Below, piece after piece: positions 16,788-24,339 of a DNA stretch of 37,589 nt (position 1 is the stretch's first letter; each line of letters begins with the position of its first letter). The stretch is taken from the NCBI GenBank assembly GCA_964538515.1, contig CAZIEW010000058.1:1-37589 (forward strand). The letters run 5' to 3'. The notes beneath the pieces were generated by a model that worked only from the letters and a program-made list of their open reading frames with translations, ran no database searches and had not been told where the DNA came from. Source of the stretch: CALBZH01 sp964538515 (GTDB lineage Bacteria; Desulfobacterota; Syntrophobacteria; Syntrophobacterales; Syntrophobacteraceae). The translations under genes were made by a program, and so were the position numbers.

Positions 16788-17561
16788 CTACGCCCCTTCC
16801 CCGTACAGCTCGCCGATCTTCGAACAGAAGGCCCGTGTGCGCTCGCACTCGGCATTGGACAGGATCTTTGAAGGAGCTCCCCGCTCGACGATCAACCCAT
16901 CTTCCATGAAAATGATCTCGTCCGCGAAGGCGCTTGAGAAGCCGATCTGGTGTGTAGCCATGATCATGGTCATGCCGTTGGCCACCAGGTCCTTGATCAC
17001 GGCAAGCACCTCTCCGATGAGCTCGGGGTCCAAGGCGGAGGTCGGCTCATCCAGGAGCATGACCTTGGGATCCATGGCGAGAGCCCGTGCGATCGAAACC
17101 CGCTGCTTCTGGCCACCGGAGAGCTGGGCGGGGTAATGGCCGCCATGCTCGCTCAGTCCCACCCGCTCCAATTCGACCATAGCTCGCTCCCGAGCGGCCG
17201 TCTTGTCGATACCCTTGACGCGCACTAGACCGATGGCCACATTCTGCAAGGCCGTCAGATGGTCGAAGAGGTTGAAATCCTGAAAAATCATGCCCACCTG
17301 CTGACGATAGGCGTACAGAGCCTTTTTCTTCCCATGATCGACGCGGCGGCCCTCCAGATAGACATCGCCCTCGTCCGGCACGACAAGATAATTGATGCAC
17401 TGGAGCAGGGTGCTCTTTCCACCCCCGGAAGGCCCGATCAGGACTTTGAGCTCGCCCCTGCGGATGGACAGGGAAACCCCCTTGATGATCTCCTTGCGGC
17501 CGAAGCGCTTTTTGACGTTTTCAATTCGGAGTATGGGCTCGTCAGGTCTCATGCGCGCCAT
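16788..17561 (-). CDS. polar amino-acid ABC transporter ATPase
   Basis: A 257-residue GlnQ/HisP-type ATPase that powers uptake. Walker A is GPSGGGKST, the Q-loop is MIFQDFNLFDHLT, the signature is LSGGQKQR, Walker B is VMLLDEPTSALD and the switch histidine is in MATHQ. All key residues are intact and length is normal. The open frame runs far upstream over the preceding permease gene in another phase, but homology begins at about PILRIENVKKRF, so the start is ATG 17561 or ATG 17552, a few bases after the permease stop. No strong ribosome site is seen, suggesting translational coupling. Confidence 0.93.
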   Translation of the reverse strand: MARMRPDEPILRIENVKKRFGRKEIIKGVSLSIRRGELKVLIGPSGGGKSTLLQCINYLVVPDEGDVYLEGRRVDHGKKKALYAYRQQVGMIFQDFNLFDHLTALQNVAIGLVRVKGIDKTAARERAMVELERVGLSEHGGHYPAQLSGGQKQRVSIARALAMDPKVMLLDEPTSALDPELIGEVLAVIKDLVANGMTMIMATHQIGFSSAFADEIIFMEDGLIVERGAPSKILSNAECERTRAFCSKIGELYGEGA

Positions 17562-17566
17562 CGATT

Positions 17567-18244
17567 TCAGTGGTCGGAACGGGAGTAGCCGGGAATCCGT
17601 ACCTTCGCCTCCAGAGCACGCAAGCTCCGCGTCCCGACCATGGTGAAGACAAGGTAGATGCAGCCCGCCGCGATGTAGAGCGGAAGATGCTGATAGGTCC
17701 TGGTGGCCACGAAATGCGTTCGTGCCATGATTTCCGCGACCCCCAGAGCATAGGTCACGGCGGAGTCCTTGAGAACGATGGAATATTCGTTCGACCACCC
17801 GGGGATCGAGAGGCGAAGCGCCTGAGGAAGGATGATGAACCGAATCGCTTTGCCATCACTCATCCCGAGGGCACGGGCAGCCTTCAGCTGTCCTTCGGGC
17901 AGGGCGAGAATCGCCCCGCGGAAGATCTGAGATTGATAGGCCGCGCTGATCAACCCGAGCACGATGACCGCCACGGTGAAGGCGGACAGGTTCACGTTTA
18001 GCAGGGAAAACAATCCGAAATAGAAAAGAAAAAGGAGCACCAGAAGCGGCACTCCACGAAAAAACCAGACATACACCCCGATCACCCATCGGATCCACCT
18101 TTGCCCAAAAACCTGGCCCGCGGCCAGCGGAACCCCCAGAGCCAGCCCCAGACCCATGGCTCCCAGAACCACGCCAATGGTGACCAGGGAGCCCTCCAGC
18201 AAATAAGGCAGTGCATTGATGACCGCGGCGACACTTTCCGGCAT
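17567..18244 (-). CDS. polar amino-acid ABC transporter permease (first)
   Basis: A 225-residue inner-membrane permease paralogous to the one at 16105-16782. It has the same FFRGVPLLVLLFLFYFG segment and an EAA loop KAARALGMSDGKAIRFIILP followed by LSIPGWSNEY. ATG 18244 lies five bases past the stop of the binding-protein gene, with no good ribosome site, so coupling is likely; the frame opens further upstream at 18286 but that part overlaps the binding protein. Confidence 0.92.
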   Translation of the reverse strand: MPESVAAVINALPYLLEGSLVTIGVVLGAMGLGLALGVPLAAGQVFGQRWIRWVIGVYVWFFRGVPLLVLLFLFYFGLFSLLNVNLSAFTVAVIVLGLISAAYQSQIFRGAILALPEGQLKAARALGMSDGKAIRFIILPQALRLSIPGWSNEYSIVLKDSAVTYALGVAEIMARTHFVATRTYQHLPLYIAAGCIYLVFTMVGTRSLRALEAKVRIPGYSRSDH

Positions 18245-18249
18245 GGGTG

Positions 18250-19011
18250 CTATTTCAGCTCGTATTTCTTTTTCAGGTCCTCCCACGTCGGCGAGGCCAT
18301 GATCTTCTTCAGCCCGTCGTTGAGCTTACCCAGGAGCTCCGTGTCTTCCTTGCGCACCGCGTAGCCGAACTCCTCATCCGGCATTCCGAACCCGCCGAGG
18401 ATCTTGACGGGCTTCTTGGCCACGGCATCCTTCGCCGGCGCATCATCCATGGCGGCAGCCAGAATCCGACCGTTCAAGACGTCCTCCACGGCCAGAGGTG
18501 CGGAATCATAGTACACCAGCTCAAACTTCTTCCCTTCCTTCTTGATCAGGTTCTCCTCGATCCACTTGGCTTCGCTGGTTCCCCTTTGGACGCCGAGCTT
18601 GGCGCCGTCCGCGAGGGCCTTGTCGAGGGTCGTATCCGAGTCTTTCTTGACCACCATCACCTGTTTGACGGTCCAGTACGGAATCGTGAAGCTCACTTCC
18701 TGCTTCCGCTTGTCGGTGATGCTCATGCCCGATGCGATCAAGTCAATCTTCTTGGCATTCAGGCTCGGGATGATGCCGTCCCAATCCATGGGCTGGTGCT
18801 TGACCTTGAATCCTGCATCCGCGGCGATCCAGTTCATGACGGCCACATCGAAGCCGTCTGGCTTGCCCGTTTTGTCAACGAAGGCGAACGGAGGAAAGTT
18901 CGCGTCAATGCCGTTCACGTACTCTTTTTCGGCGGCCAGGCAGGGGCTCTGTGGAGCAATCAGAGCCACAGCCAGCGCAAAAGCCATCCCCCAAAGGACC
19001 TTTCGAGCCAT
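18250..19011 (-). CDS. periplasmic polar amino-acid binding protein
   Basis: A 253-residue exported solute-binding protein (family 3, SBP_bac_3). Residues 1-27 are a signal peptide with an A-type cleavage site (CLAA before EKEY). The mature part starts with the typical GIDANFPPFAFVD and GKPDGFDVAVMN blocks, followed by the hinge ligands around DLIASGMSITDKRK and the second lobe LGVQRGTSEAKW. It captures the amino acid in the periplasm for the downstream permeases. ATG 19011 has AAGGAG upstream. It is the first gene of a five-gene operon (binding protein, permease, ATPase, permease, aminotransferase). The ligand cannot be identified from sequence alone. Confidence 0.94.
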   Translation of the reverse strand: MARKVLWGMAFALAVALIAPQSPCLAAEKEYVNGIDANFPPFAFVDKTGKPDGFDVAVMNWIAADAGFKVKHQPMDWDGIIPSLNAKKIDLIASGMSITDKRKQEVSFTIPYWTVKQVMVVKKDSDTTLDKALADGAKLGVQRGTSEAKWIEENLIKKEGKKFELVYYDSAPLAVEDVLNGRILAAAMDDAPAKDAVAKKPVKILGGFGMPDEEFGYAVRKEDTELLGKLNDGLKKIMASPTWEDLKKKYELK

Positions 19012-19100
19012 CTTCCTCTCCTTTTCTCAATCAGGCCGTGATTTGCAGTGTACCCGTTCCCCTGGTCGACTGGCACGGCAGCCAACCGTTTTGCGCCGTG

Positions 19101-19129
19101 AACCTAGCAAATGAGCCGAATCCGATCAA
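19101..19129 (-). promoter_or_regulatory. candidate promoter of the amino-acid importer operon
   Basis: On the minus strand TTGATC (19129-19124), a 17-base spacer and TAGGTT (19106-19101) lie about 90 bases before the binding-protein ATG. The hexamers match 4 of 6 and 3 of 6, so this is a weak candidate in the gap after ridA. Confidence 0.3.
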
Positions 19130-19164
19130 GAAGAAAACCTTGACACCATTGGGGATTCGGTCAA

Positions 19165-19551
19165 TCAAGCAGCCCGGTAGGCCACGCACTTCACTTCAAC
19201 GAGGGCCCCTCGAGGCAGCTTGCTCACCTCCACGACGGCACGGGCGGGTTTATGGGAGCCGAAAAACGCCTCGTAGAGTCCGTTGAAGTCCCCAAATCGG
19301 GTCATGTCGGTTAGAAACACGTCCACCGCCGCAATGTCCTCGATCCGACACCCCCCCGCCTGAACAACCTGGCCGAGGTTCTCGAGGACCTGCTTGACTT
19401 GGCCTTCAAATTCATTGCTCACCATCTGGCCGCTTGCGGGATCGAGGCCGATCTGACCGCTCACAAACAGAAAAGGCCCTGCCTGAACCCCTTGAGAATA
19501 GGGGCCGATGGCCGCAGGTGCATGGTCGGTCTTGACGAACTGGAGCGCCAT
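19165..19551 (-). CDS. ridA: RidA family enamine/imine deaminase
   Basis: A 128-residue YjgF/YER057c/UK114 protein that hydrolyses reactive enamine and imine intermediates released by PLP enzymes, usually as a cytosolic trimer. IGPYSQGVQAG at 15-25, the catalytic Arg104 in KPARAVVEV and Glu119 in LVEVKCVA match RidA proper. The frame opens at 19599, but ATG 19551 follows a perfect AGGAGG seven bases away and matches the family length. The gene sits directly upstream of the importer/aminotransferase operon on the same strand, which fits a role in protecting amino-acid metabolism. Confidence 0.95.
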   Translation of the reverse strand: MALQFVKTDHAPAAIGPYSQGVQAGPFLFVSGQIGLDPASGQMVSNEFEGQVKQVLENLGQVVQAGGCRIEDIAAVDVFLTDMTRFGDFNGLYEAFFGSHKPARAVVEVSKLPRGALVEVKCVAYRAA

Positions 19552-19627
19552 AGGATCCTCCTGTGCTTGGGTTGGTAACCGACTTGAAAGGACAGACATG
19601 ATGAGGGGGACGATTCTGGTCGGACCA

Positions 19628-19656
19628 CGAAAGGCCGACCCAGGGCCGGCCTTTCG
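19628..19656 (-). terminator. hairpin between the small unknown gene and ridA
   Basis: CGAAAGGCCG (19628-19637) and CGGCCTTTCG (19647-19656) form a perfect 10-bp stem with a 9-base loop, starting 11 bases past the stop of the minus-strand 80-residue gene. No clear U run follows, so it may be an attenuator or an mRNA-stabilising stem rather than a full terminator. Confidence 0.5.
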
Positions 19657-19666
19657 GGTTGCTCCT

Positions 19667-19909
19667 TCAGAAGTTCTTCACGAACTGACCGATTTGAACC
19701 CCGAGGTAGACGCATTTGACGCCGTCGAGACACTCGGCGGCGTCCTTTGCGTCAAGATGGGTCGAGAGAGCATGACTTCCTTTCTTCAGGCTCACGATCC
19801 ACGCTTCCTTTTTACTATCGTACGACAGGGACAACTCAAGGCCATGACTCCGGATTTCCGGATACATTTCCAGGAGCTTGCTTTCCAGCTCCCCCACTTC
19901 GACGCTCAT
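19667..19909 (-). CDS. small unknown protein, 80 residues
   Basis: Unrecognised. The predicted protein is soluble and mixed alpha/beta: an acidic helix (VGELESKLLEMYPEIRSHG), a strand with LELSLSYD, a strand AWIVSLKKG, and a C-terminal helix and strand with two cysteines (AECLDGVKC). The alternation suggests a small folded domain that could bind a partner or ligand; no catalytic motif is seen. ATG 19909 has a strong AAGGAGGG site six bases upstream, preferred over the earlier in-frame ATG 19936. A 10-bp hairpin follows. The coding call rests on the ribosome site and regular amphipathic pattern. Confidence 0.75.
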   Translation of the reverse strand: MSVEVGELESKLLEMYPEIRSHGLELSLSYDSKKEAWIVSLKKGSHALSTHLDAKDAAECLDGVKCVYLGVQIGQFVKNF

Positions 19910-19936
19910 GACAACCCTCCTTCTATTGTAATGCAA

Positions 19937-20187
19937 TGTGCACTTCGACCATCCATCAGTACTTTTCCCACAGTATAATCACCCATTCGCCCTCATTCAC
20001 CATCTTTGTACATGGGGGCGTCAAAAGGAATTCCGGCGCGCTGTGGCAGGAGCCCCCCCTATCCCGCCCGCCAAAAGGCTATTGCTTCGTGCCCCCAATG
20101 ACTCTATTATGCGTGTCGTTCATCACGACCCCGCACCATGGCCGAGTTTTCCCTATCATTGAAAGCACTCACACCTGAGAGTCGAAC
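19937..20187. promoter_or_regulatory. divergent region upstream of the glycosyltransferase operon
   Basis: About 250 bases between the minus-strand small gene and the plus-strand glycosyltransferases. A TATAAT at 19974-19979 reads as TATACT on the other strand, so one AT-rich box could serve both directions, but neither has a good -35. Nothing else recognisable is present. Confidence 0.3.
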
Positions 20188-21396
20188 TTGAACGCTTTGG
20201 CGCCTCTGAAGATCTTGATGTACTCCCATGACACTTATGGACTGGGGCACATCCGCAGATGCCTTGCCATCGCCCTAAGCCTCCGGAAGTGTCCGGCGGA
20301 CATCCTTATTCTAACGGGCTCCGTTCTCGCCGGACGGTTCAAGATCCCCAGGCGCATTGACTTCGTCCGCATTCCGGGCATGATCAAAGTGACGAACGAG
20401 CAGTACCTGCCGCTGTCCATGAAGCTGGACGCCGGCGAAGTGCTCGAAATCCGAAAAAAGATCATCCTTGCCACGGCCATGGCCTTCAAACCCGATTTTT
20501 TCATTGTCGACAAAGCCCCGCTGGGCCTCAAGCGGGAGGTCGTGGACACCCTGCAATGGATCAAGGACGAGCTCCCCGGCTGCACCTCCATCCTGGGCCT
20601 TCGAGATGTCATGGACAGCGCACGTGCCACCATCGACGAATGGCGGGAAAAGGGGATCTACGAGGCCATGGCCCAGTACTACCGAGAAATATGGGTCTAC
20701 GGCTGCCAGGAGTTTTACGACCCCATCCGGGAATATGAAATTCCTCCCGAAATCGCCTCCAAAATGGTTTTCACAGGCTACATCCGGCGACGCGTCCCGA
20801 GCCGGGATGACGTTCGCGAGGCGAGGCAATCCCTCCGATTGTCGGACGACGACAAGCTCGTCCTGGTGACGATCGGGGGCGGCGGTGACGGCCATCCCGT
20901 GGTCAACACCTTCCTTTCAGCCTTCGAGCCGACGCACGGCGGGGTTCCCGACCACATGCGCGTCGTGATCGTAACCGGCCCGTTCATTTCGAGCCCGGAC
21001 TACGAGGACGTTCTGAAACGTTCCAAGGCGATGCAGTTTGTGACACTGAAATTCCATCGGTACATGGAAAGTTTGATCGGTGCCGCCCAAGTCATCGTGA
21101 GCATGGGGGGCTACAATACCGTGTGCGAGATCGCCAGTCAGGGGAAACCGTCTCTCATCGTTCCTCGAACCGTTCCCCGTGAGGAGCAGCTGATCCGGGC
21201 TCAAGTCCTTTGCACCAACGGGTTCTGCGACTACCTCCACCCACGGCAAGTGACTCCGGAGACGATGCGCGCCCACATTTTGGCGCTCTTGGCAAATGGG
21301 TCTGCCCAGCAGCGCAGGATGGCCGTCTTCCCCTTTTCAGCCCTAGACGTCATTCGGGAGCGAATCCGCGTCCATCAGGAAGGGCAGCGCGGGTGA
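20188..21396 (+). CDS. MurG-like GT-B glycosyltransferase
   Basis: A 402-residue cytoplasmic GT-B enzyme. The N-terminal domain opens with a beta strand and a substrate loop, KILMYSHDTYGLGHIRR, typical of MurG/family-28-like transferases. The C-terminal nucleotide-sugar domain has LVTIGGGGDGH near 233 and the conserved GGYNTVCEIASQGKPSLIVPR segment before a basic HRYMESLI-type surface. Donor and acceptor are not readable. An in-frame TGA lies three codons upstream, and the first strand would be lost from ATG 20218, so TTG 20188 is the best start even though its ribosome site is weak. First gene of a three-gene glycosyltransferase operon. Confidence 0.85.
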   Translation: MNALAPLKILMYSHDTYGLGHIRRCLAIALSLRKCPADILILTGSVLAGRFKIPRRIDFVRIPGMIKVTNEQYLPLSMKLDAGEVLEIRKKIILATAMAFKPDFFIVDKAPLGLKREVVDTLQWIKDELPGCTSILGLRDVMDSARATIDEWREKGIYEAMAQYYREIWVYGCQEFYDPIREYEIPPEIASKMVFTGYIRRRVPSRDDVREARQSLRLSDDDKLVLVTIGGGGDGHPVVNTFLSAFEPTHGGVPDHMRVVIVTGPFISSPDYEDVLKRSKAMQFVTLKFHRYMESLIGAAQVIVSMGGYNTVCEIASQGKPSLIVPRTVPREEQLIRAQVLCTNGFCDYLHPRQVTPETMRAHILALLANGSAQQRRMAVFPFSALDVIRERIRVHQEGQRG

Positions 21397-22640
21397 CCGG
21401 GCCGGATGCCAGCCTTGGGATGATCCTCAAGGGGTACCCCAGGATCTCGGAAAGCTTCATCAGCACGGAAATCCTCCTGCTTGAATCTTTGGGGCTGCCC
21501 ATCCGGATCTTCTCGCTGCGACAGCCCCGCGAAACCTTCTCACACGACCATGTGAAGCACATCAAGGCCCCCGTTACCTACCTCCCTGAATACGTCTGGC
21601 CCAATCTTCGCGTCCTGCTCCAGAGCAATCGCATGCTGTGGGGGCGGCTGGGAGCACACTATGCACGCTGCTTTGCAGGAGCGGTCCGAAGGGCGTGGGA
21701 GAGAAAGAGCACGGCCACGGTGCGACACTTCCTCCAGGCCGGACACCTCAGCGCGACGCGTCTTGCCGACTCCTCCGTGCGCCACCTCCACGCCCACTTC
21801 TGCCACACCCCGACCTCAGTCGCCTTCTTCGCCTCGGAGCTCACCGCCATTCCGTTCAGCTTCACCGCCCACGCCAAGGACATCTACACAAGCGAGCCCG
21901 ACCAACTGCTTCGAAAGGTCGAGCGCGCGCGATTCGTCGTGACCTGCACCCGCTACAACGCCCGCTACCTCATGGAGCTTGCCCGCGCAAACGGCTGCGC
22001 GACGCCGATTCACACCATTTACCACGGCATTGATCTGGATCTTTTCGCCTACGGCCCCCCGCAGCCCCCGGCAAAGCCGTTTCAGATCCTGTCCATCGGA
22101 CGACTCGTCAGCAAGAAGGGCTGGGACGTGCTGCTTGCCGCATTGAAGATCCTCCGGGAGGAAGGGCTGGATTTCCGTCTCACGCACATCGGAAGCGGCG
22201 ATGAGGAATCCGACGTGCGAAGGCTCGTTGAAGAGCTGCAGCTTAGCGATCGGGTCCGGATGCTGGGCACCCTGCCCCACAGCACCGTGATCGACCACTA
22301 CCATGCAGCCCATTGTTTCGCCTTGGCTTGCAAGGTCGCGGACAACGGCGATCGCGACGGGATCCCAAACGTCCTCGTGGAAGCCATGGCGGTGGGGCTG
22401 CCGGTGGTGTCCACACGCGTTTCGGCAATTCCCGAGCTGGTCGAAGACGGCGTCACGGGAAGGCTGGTCGAGCCCGAAAGACCGGATCTCTTCGCCGGGG
22501 CCATTCGCGAGACGCTCGCCAGGTCGGACAAAGTGGACAGCATGGTGAGGGCCGCTCGCGCCCGGGTCGAGGAGTCCTTCGACAACCGCCGTTGCGTTCA
22601 GCGCCTCCACCCGTTGCTGAAAGCGGCACTTGCCCCATGA
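21393..22640 (+). CDS. GT4 family glycosyltransferase
   Basis: A 415-residue GT-B, family 4 retaining glycosyltransferase. The N-terminal acceptor domain includes HLHAHFCHTPTSVAFF and FSFTAHAKDIY; the C-terminal donor domain has ILSIGRLVSKKGWDVL, HIGSGDEE and the E-x7-E motif in IPNVLVEAMAVGLPVVSTRVSAIPEL. It resembles colanic-acid/exopolysaccharide transferases (WcaL-like). The GTG start at 21393 overlaps the previous stop as GTGA and has AGGAAGGG seven bases upstream; ATG 21420 is the alternative. Likely sugar-nucleotide dependent and involved in surface polysaccharide or glycolipid synthesis. Confidence 0.88.
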   Translation: MTGPDASLGMILKGYPRISESFISTEILLLESLGLPIRIFSLRQPRETFSHDHVKHIKAPVTYLPEYVWPNLRVLLQSNRMLWGRLGAHYARCFAGAVRRAWERKSTATVRHFLQAGHLSATRLADSSVRHLHAHFCHTPTSVAFFASELTAIPFSFTAHAKDIYTSEPDQLLRKVERARFVVTCTRYNARYLMELARANGCATPIHTIYHGIDLDLFAYGPPQPPAKPFQILSIGRLVSKKGWDVLLAALKILREEGLDFRLTHIGSGDEESDVRRLVEELQLSDRVRMLGTLPHSTVIDHYHAAHCFALACKVADNGDRDGIPNVLVEAMAVGLPVVSTRVSAIPELVEDGVTGRLVEPERPDLFAGAIRETLARSDKVDSMVRAARARVEESFDNRRCVQRLHPLLKAALAP

Positions 22641-23752
22641 AGATCGCCTTCTACTGCCCCAACAAACCCCTCGACCACCCCAACCCTTCCGGCGACCTCA
22701 CCATTGCCCGCTCCATTCGCGAAAGCCTCCTGCTCGCCGGTCACGACTGCCGAGAGATCGTGGCCTTCCGATCGCGTTGGTTCTGGAAATCGCCCCGTGG
22801 CTGGCTCACCGCCTTTGGCGCCCTGCTCGAAGCCGCCCTCGCCTGCCTGCGCTTTCAACCGGACGTCTGGCTCACCTACCACGTGTACTACAAATCCCCC
22901 GATGTGATCGGACCTCCGCTCGCCCGCTTGTTTCGGATCCCCTACGTCCTCTTCCAGCCCATGTTCGGCACCCGTCGCAGAAAGGATCCGACGACCTATT
23001 GGGGTTACGTCCTGAACCGTCCCGCCCTTCACGCATGCGCCCACGCTTTCACAAACAACATCAATGACGTGGATGCCTTGCGCCGCGTCCTCGATCCAAG
23101 AAGACTCACCTACTTGCCGCCCGGGATCTTTCCCGAAGCCTGTGCGCGCATCGCAGGGGCGCGTGAGCAGGTGCAGCGCCGATACGCCGTCCCGAACCGC
23201 AGACACCTCCTGCTGACGGCGGCGCGGCTGAGATCCGGCGCAAAGGAAGAGAGCATCCGCTTTCTTTTCGGCGCTCTCCTTGAGCTGGAGCGCATGCGAG
23301 ACGATTGGACGCTTCTGCTGGCGGGAGACGGACCACGGGAGGAGGCTTTGCGCGAGGCCGCAGCCGGCGTGCTCGGACAGCGCGTCGTCTTTGCCGGAGG
23401 TGTTCCGCACGACCAAATGGCCCTGCTTTATTCCGCTGCGGATTTGTTCATTTTTCCAGGCATTGGAGAGTCCCTCGGGATGGTCTACCTGGAAGCCCAG
23501 GCTTGCGGTACTCCCGTGGTGGCCTTGGAATCGGCTGGCGTCTCTCAGGTGGTGTCAAACGGACAGACGGGGATGCTCCTGGGGGAGAGCTCCCCCCTCG
23601 GCATGGCGCAGGCGATCTCACGGCTGCTGGATGACGATGCAAAGCGCCGGGACATGGGCTCGGCCGGCATCGCCTTCGTCCAAGCCCACCGAAACCTTCA
23701 TCGCAATTATCTCGAGCTGGCCCGGCGGCTGGCGCTCCTGGTTAACGGTTGA
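22637..23752 (+). CDS. GT4 family glycosyltransferase
   Basis: A 371-residue GT-B, family 4 transferase. The acceptor domain begins MKIAFYCPNKPLDHPNPSGD, where the SGD loop is typical; the donor domain has LLLAGDGPREEAL and FPGIGESLGMVYLEAQACGTPVVAL, which includes the ESLG/E-x7-E pattern. The start is ATGA, overlapping the previous stop by four bases, and the frame upstream is only a shadow. It closes the glycosyltransferase operon. No flippase, polymerase or priming transferase is adjacent, so the enzymes may decorate a lipid or protein acceptor made elsewhere. Confidence 0.88.
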   Translation: MKIAFYCPNKPLDHPNPSGDLTIARSIRESLLLAGHDCREIVAFRSRWFWKSPRGWLTAFGALLEAALACLRFQPDVWLTYHVYYKSPDVIGPPLARLFRIPYVLFQPMFGTRRRKDPTTYWGYVLNRPALHACAHAFTNNINDVDALRRVLDPRRLTYLPPGIFPEACARIAGAREQVQRRYAVPNRRHLLLTAARLRSGAKEESIRFLFGALLELERMRDDWTLLLAGDGPREEALREAAAGVLGQRVVFAGGVPHDQMALLYSAADLFIFPGIGESLGMVYLEAQACGTPVVALESAGVSQVVSNGQTGMLLGESSPLGMAQAISRLLDDDAKRRDMGSAGIAFVQAHRNLHRNYLELARRLALLVNG

Positions 23753-23872
23753 GCCCGATCAAGGATGCATCTGAGGCGACAGGCAGGAAAAAGGTGATCG
23801 ATCGACCATGACGGAGCTTGGGGAGACGCTTTTGTTTCCCCAGGCCCAATACTACAACGAGACTTTCGGGCT

Positions 23873-23897
23873 CCCTCGCCCCCATTAGGGGAGAGGG
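23873..23897. repeat. REP-like palindromic element
   Basis: CCCTCGCCCC (23873-23882) pairs with GGGGAGAGGG (23888-23897), one mismatch, around a five-base loop, and the pattern continues as GTGAGGG. Elements of the form CCCTC-x-CCCC/GGGG-x-GAGGG recur as dispersed intergenic palindromes in many proteobacteria. It lies about 120 bases past the last glycosyltransferase and could also end its transcript. Only one copy is seen in this window. Confidence 0.5.
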
Positions 23898-23934
23898 TCG
23901 GCGTGAGGGACTCACAAAGCGGATTCCTTTCACC

Positions 23935-24087
23935 CTAGTGCTCTCCGTCAACGAAGTTTTGCCGGGCAAGAAATCTGGAAGCAGAGTATGCGACTGCCGC
24001 AAGGATTTTTCCCAAGGATTCGAGCCTCGCCTGCAGCGCGGCACTCGCTTCACACTGTGTACCACTAAGAAGACGCGCGTTGTCCAT
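23935..24087 (-). CDS. possible small protein, 50 residues
   Basis: Unrecognised. ATG 24087 is preceded by AGGAGGT at the ideal six-base spacing, one of the best ribosome sites in the window. The 50-residue product begins MDNARLLSGTQCEAS and then forms a mostly helical stretch (LQARLESLGKILAAVAYSASRFLARQ) with an amphipathic pattern. The same frame is open upstream with other ATGs (24168 and 24264), so the protein could be up to about 109 residues, but those starts lack good sites. It lies divergent from two-component system 1. The strong site argues for it; ordinary codon use and lack of known family argue for caution. Confidence 0.42.
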   Translation of the reverse strand: MDNARLLSGTQCEASAALQARLESLGKILAAVAYSASRFLARQNFVDGEH

Positions 24088-24167
24088 GTGCCCACCTCCT
24101 GAGAGCTGCTTGAAATGCTCCACGTCGCCTGATAGTGGTTGAACATCACTCGAGCATTGCCCGAACA

Positions 24168-24181
24168 TTACAATCCTGTAA
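24168..24181. promoter_or_regulatory. inverted repeat upstream of two-component system 1
   Basis: TTACA-ATCC-TGTAA is a perfect 5-4-5 inverted repeat about 160 bases before the response regulator gene. TTACA/TGTAA half-sites are known for CopR/CzcR-type regulators, so it is a candidate autoregulatory operator; a lone TTGTAATC half-site also occurs upstream of the COG4705 gene near 26578. Confidence 0.35.
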
Positions 24182-24339
24182 GGTTTGGGGATCCCAGGGT
24201 CTTCTCCTTCCACCTCCTCTTGACTCGCATCTTCGCGATGAACTAGATGCAAGACATCCGTCATAACACACCACCCAGACGCGTGGTCTGGCTGCTCAGC
24301 AGGTGAACAGGTAACCGAAAGCACAGGCAGGATACTTCC

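Larger units (their letters stand above)
23753..24339. other. 587-base gap after the glycosyltransferase operon
   Basis: This gap holds a palindromic GC-rich element (23873-23897), a small minus-strand frame with an excellent ribosome site (23935-24087) and an inverted repeat (24168-24181) upstream of the response regulator. The remaining sequence shows no recognisable gene. Confidence 0.5.

Noticed and set aside
16788..17798. A longer 336-residue version of the importer ATPase.
   Set aside because: The additional 79 residues are a shifted-frame reading of the preceding permease gene and have no ABC-ATPase similarity.
23866..23910. The GC-rich palindrome as a CRISPR repeat or transposon end.
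   Set aside because: Only one copy is present, with no spacer array, no transposase gene and no target-site duplication seen.
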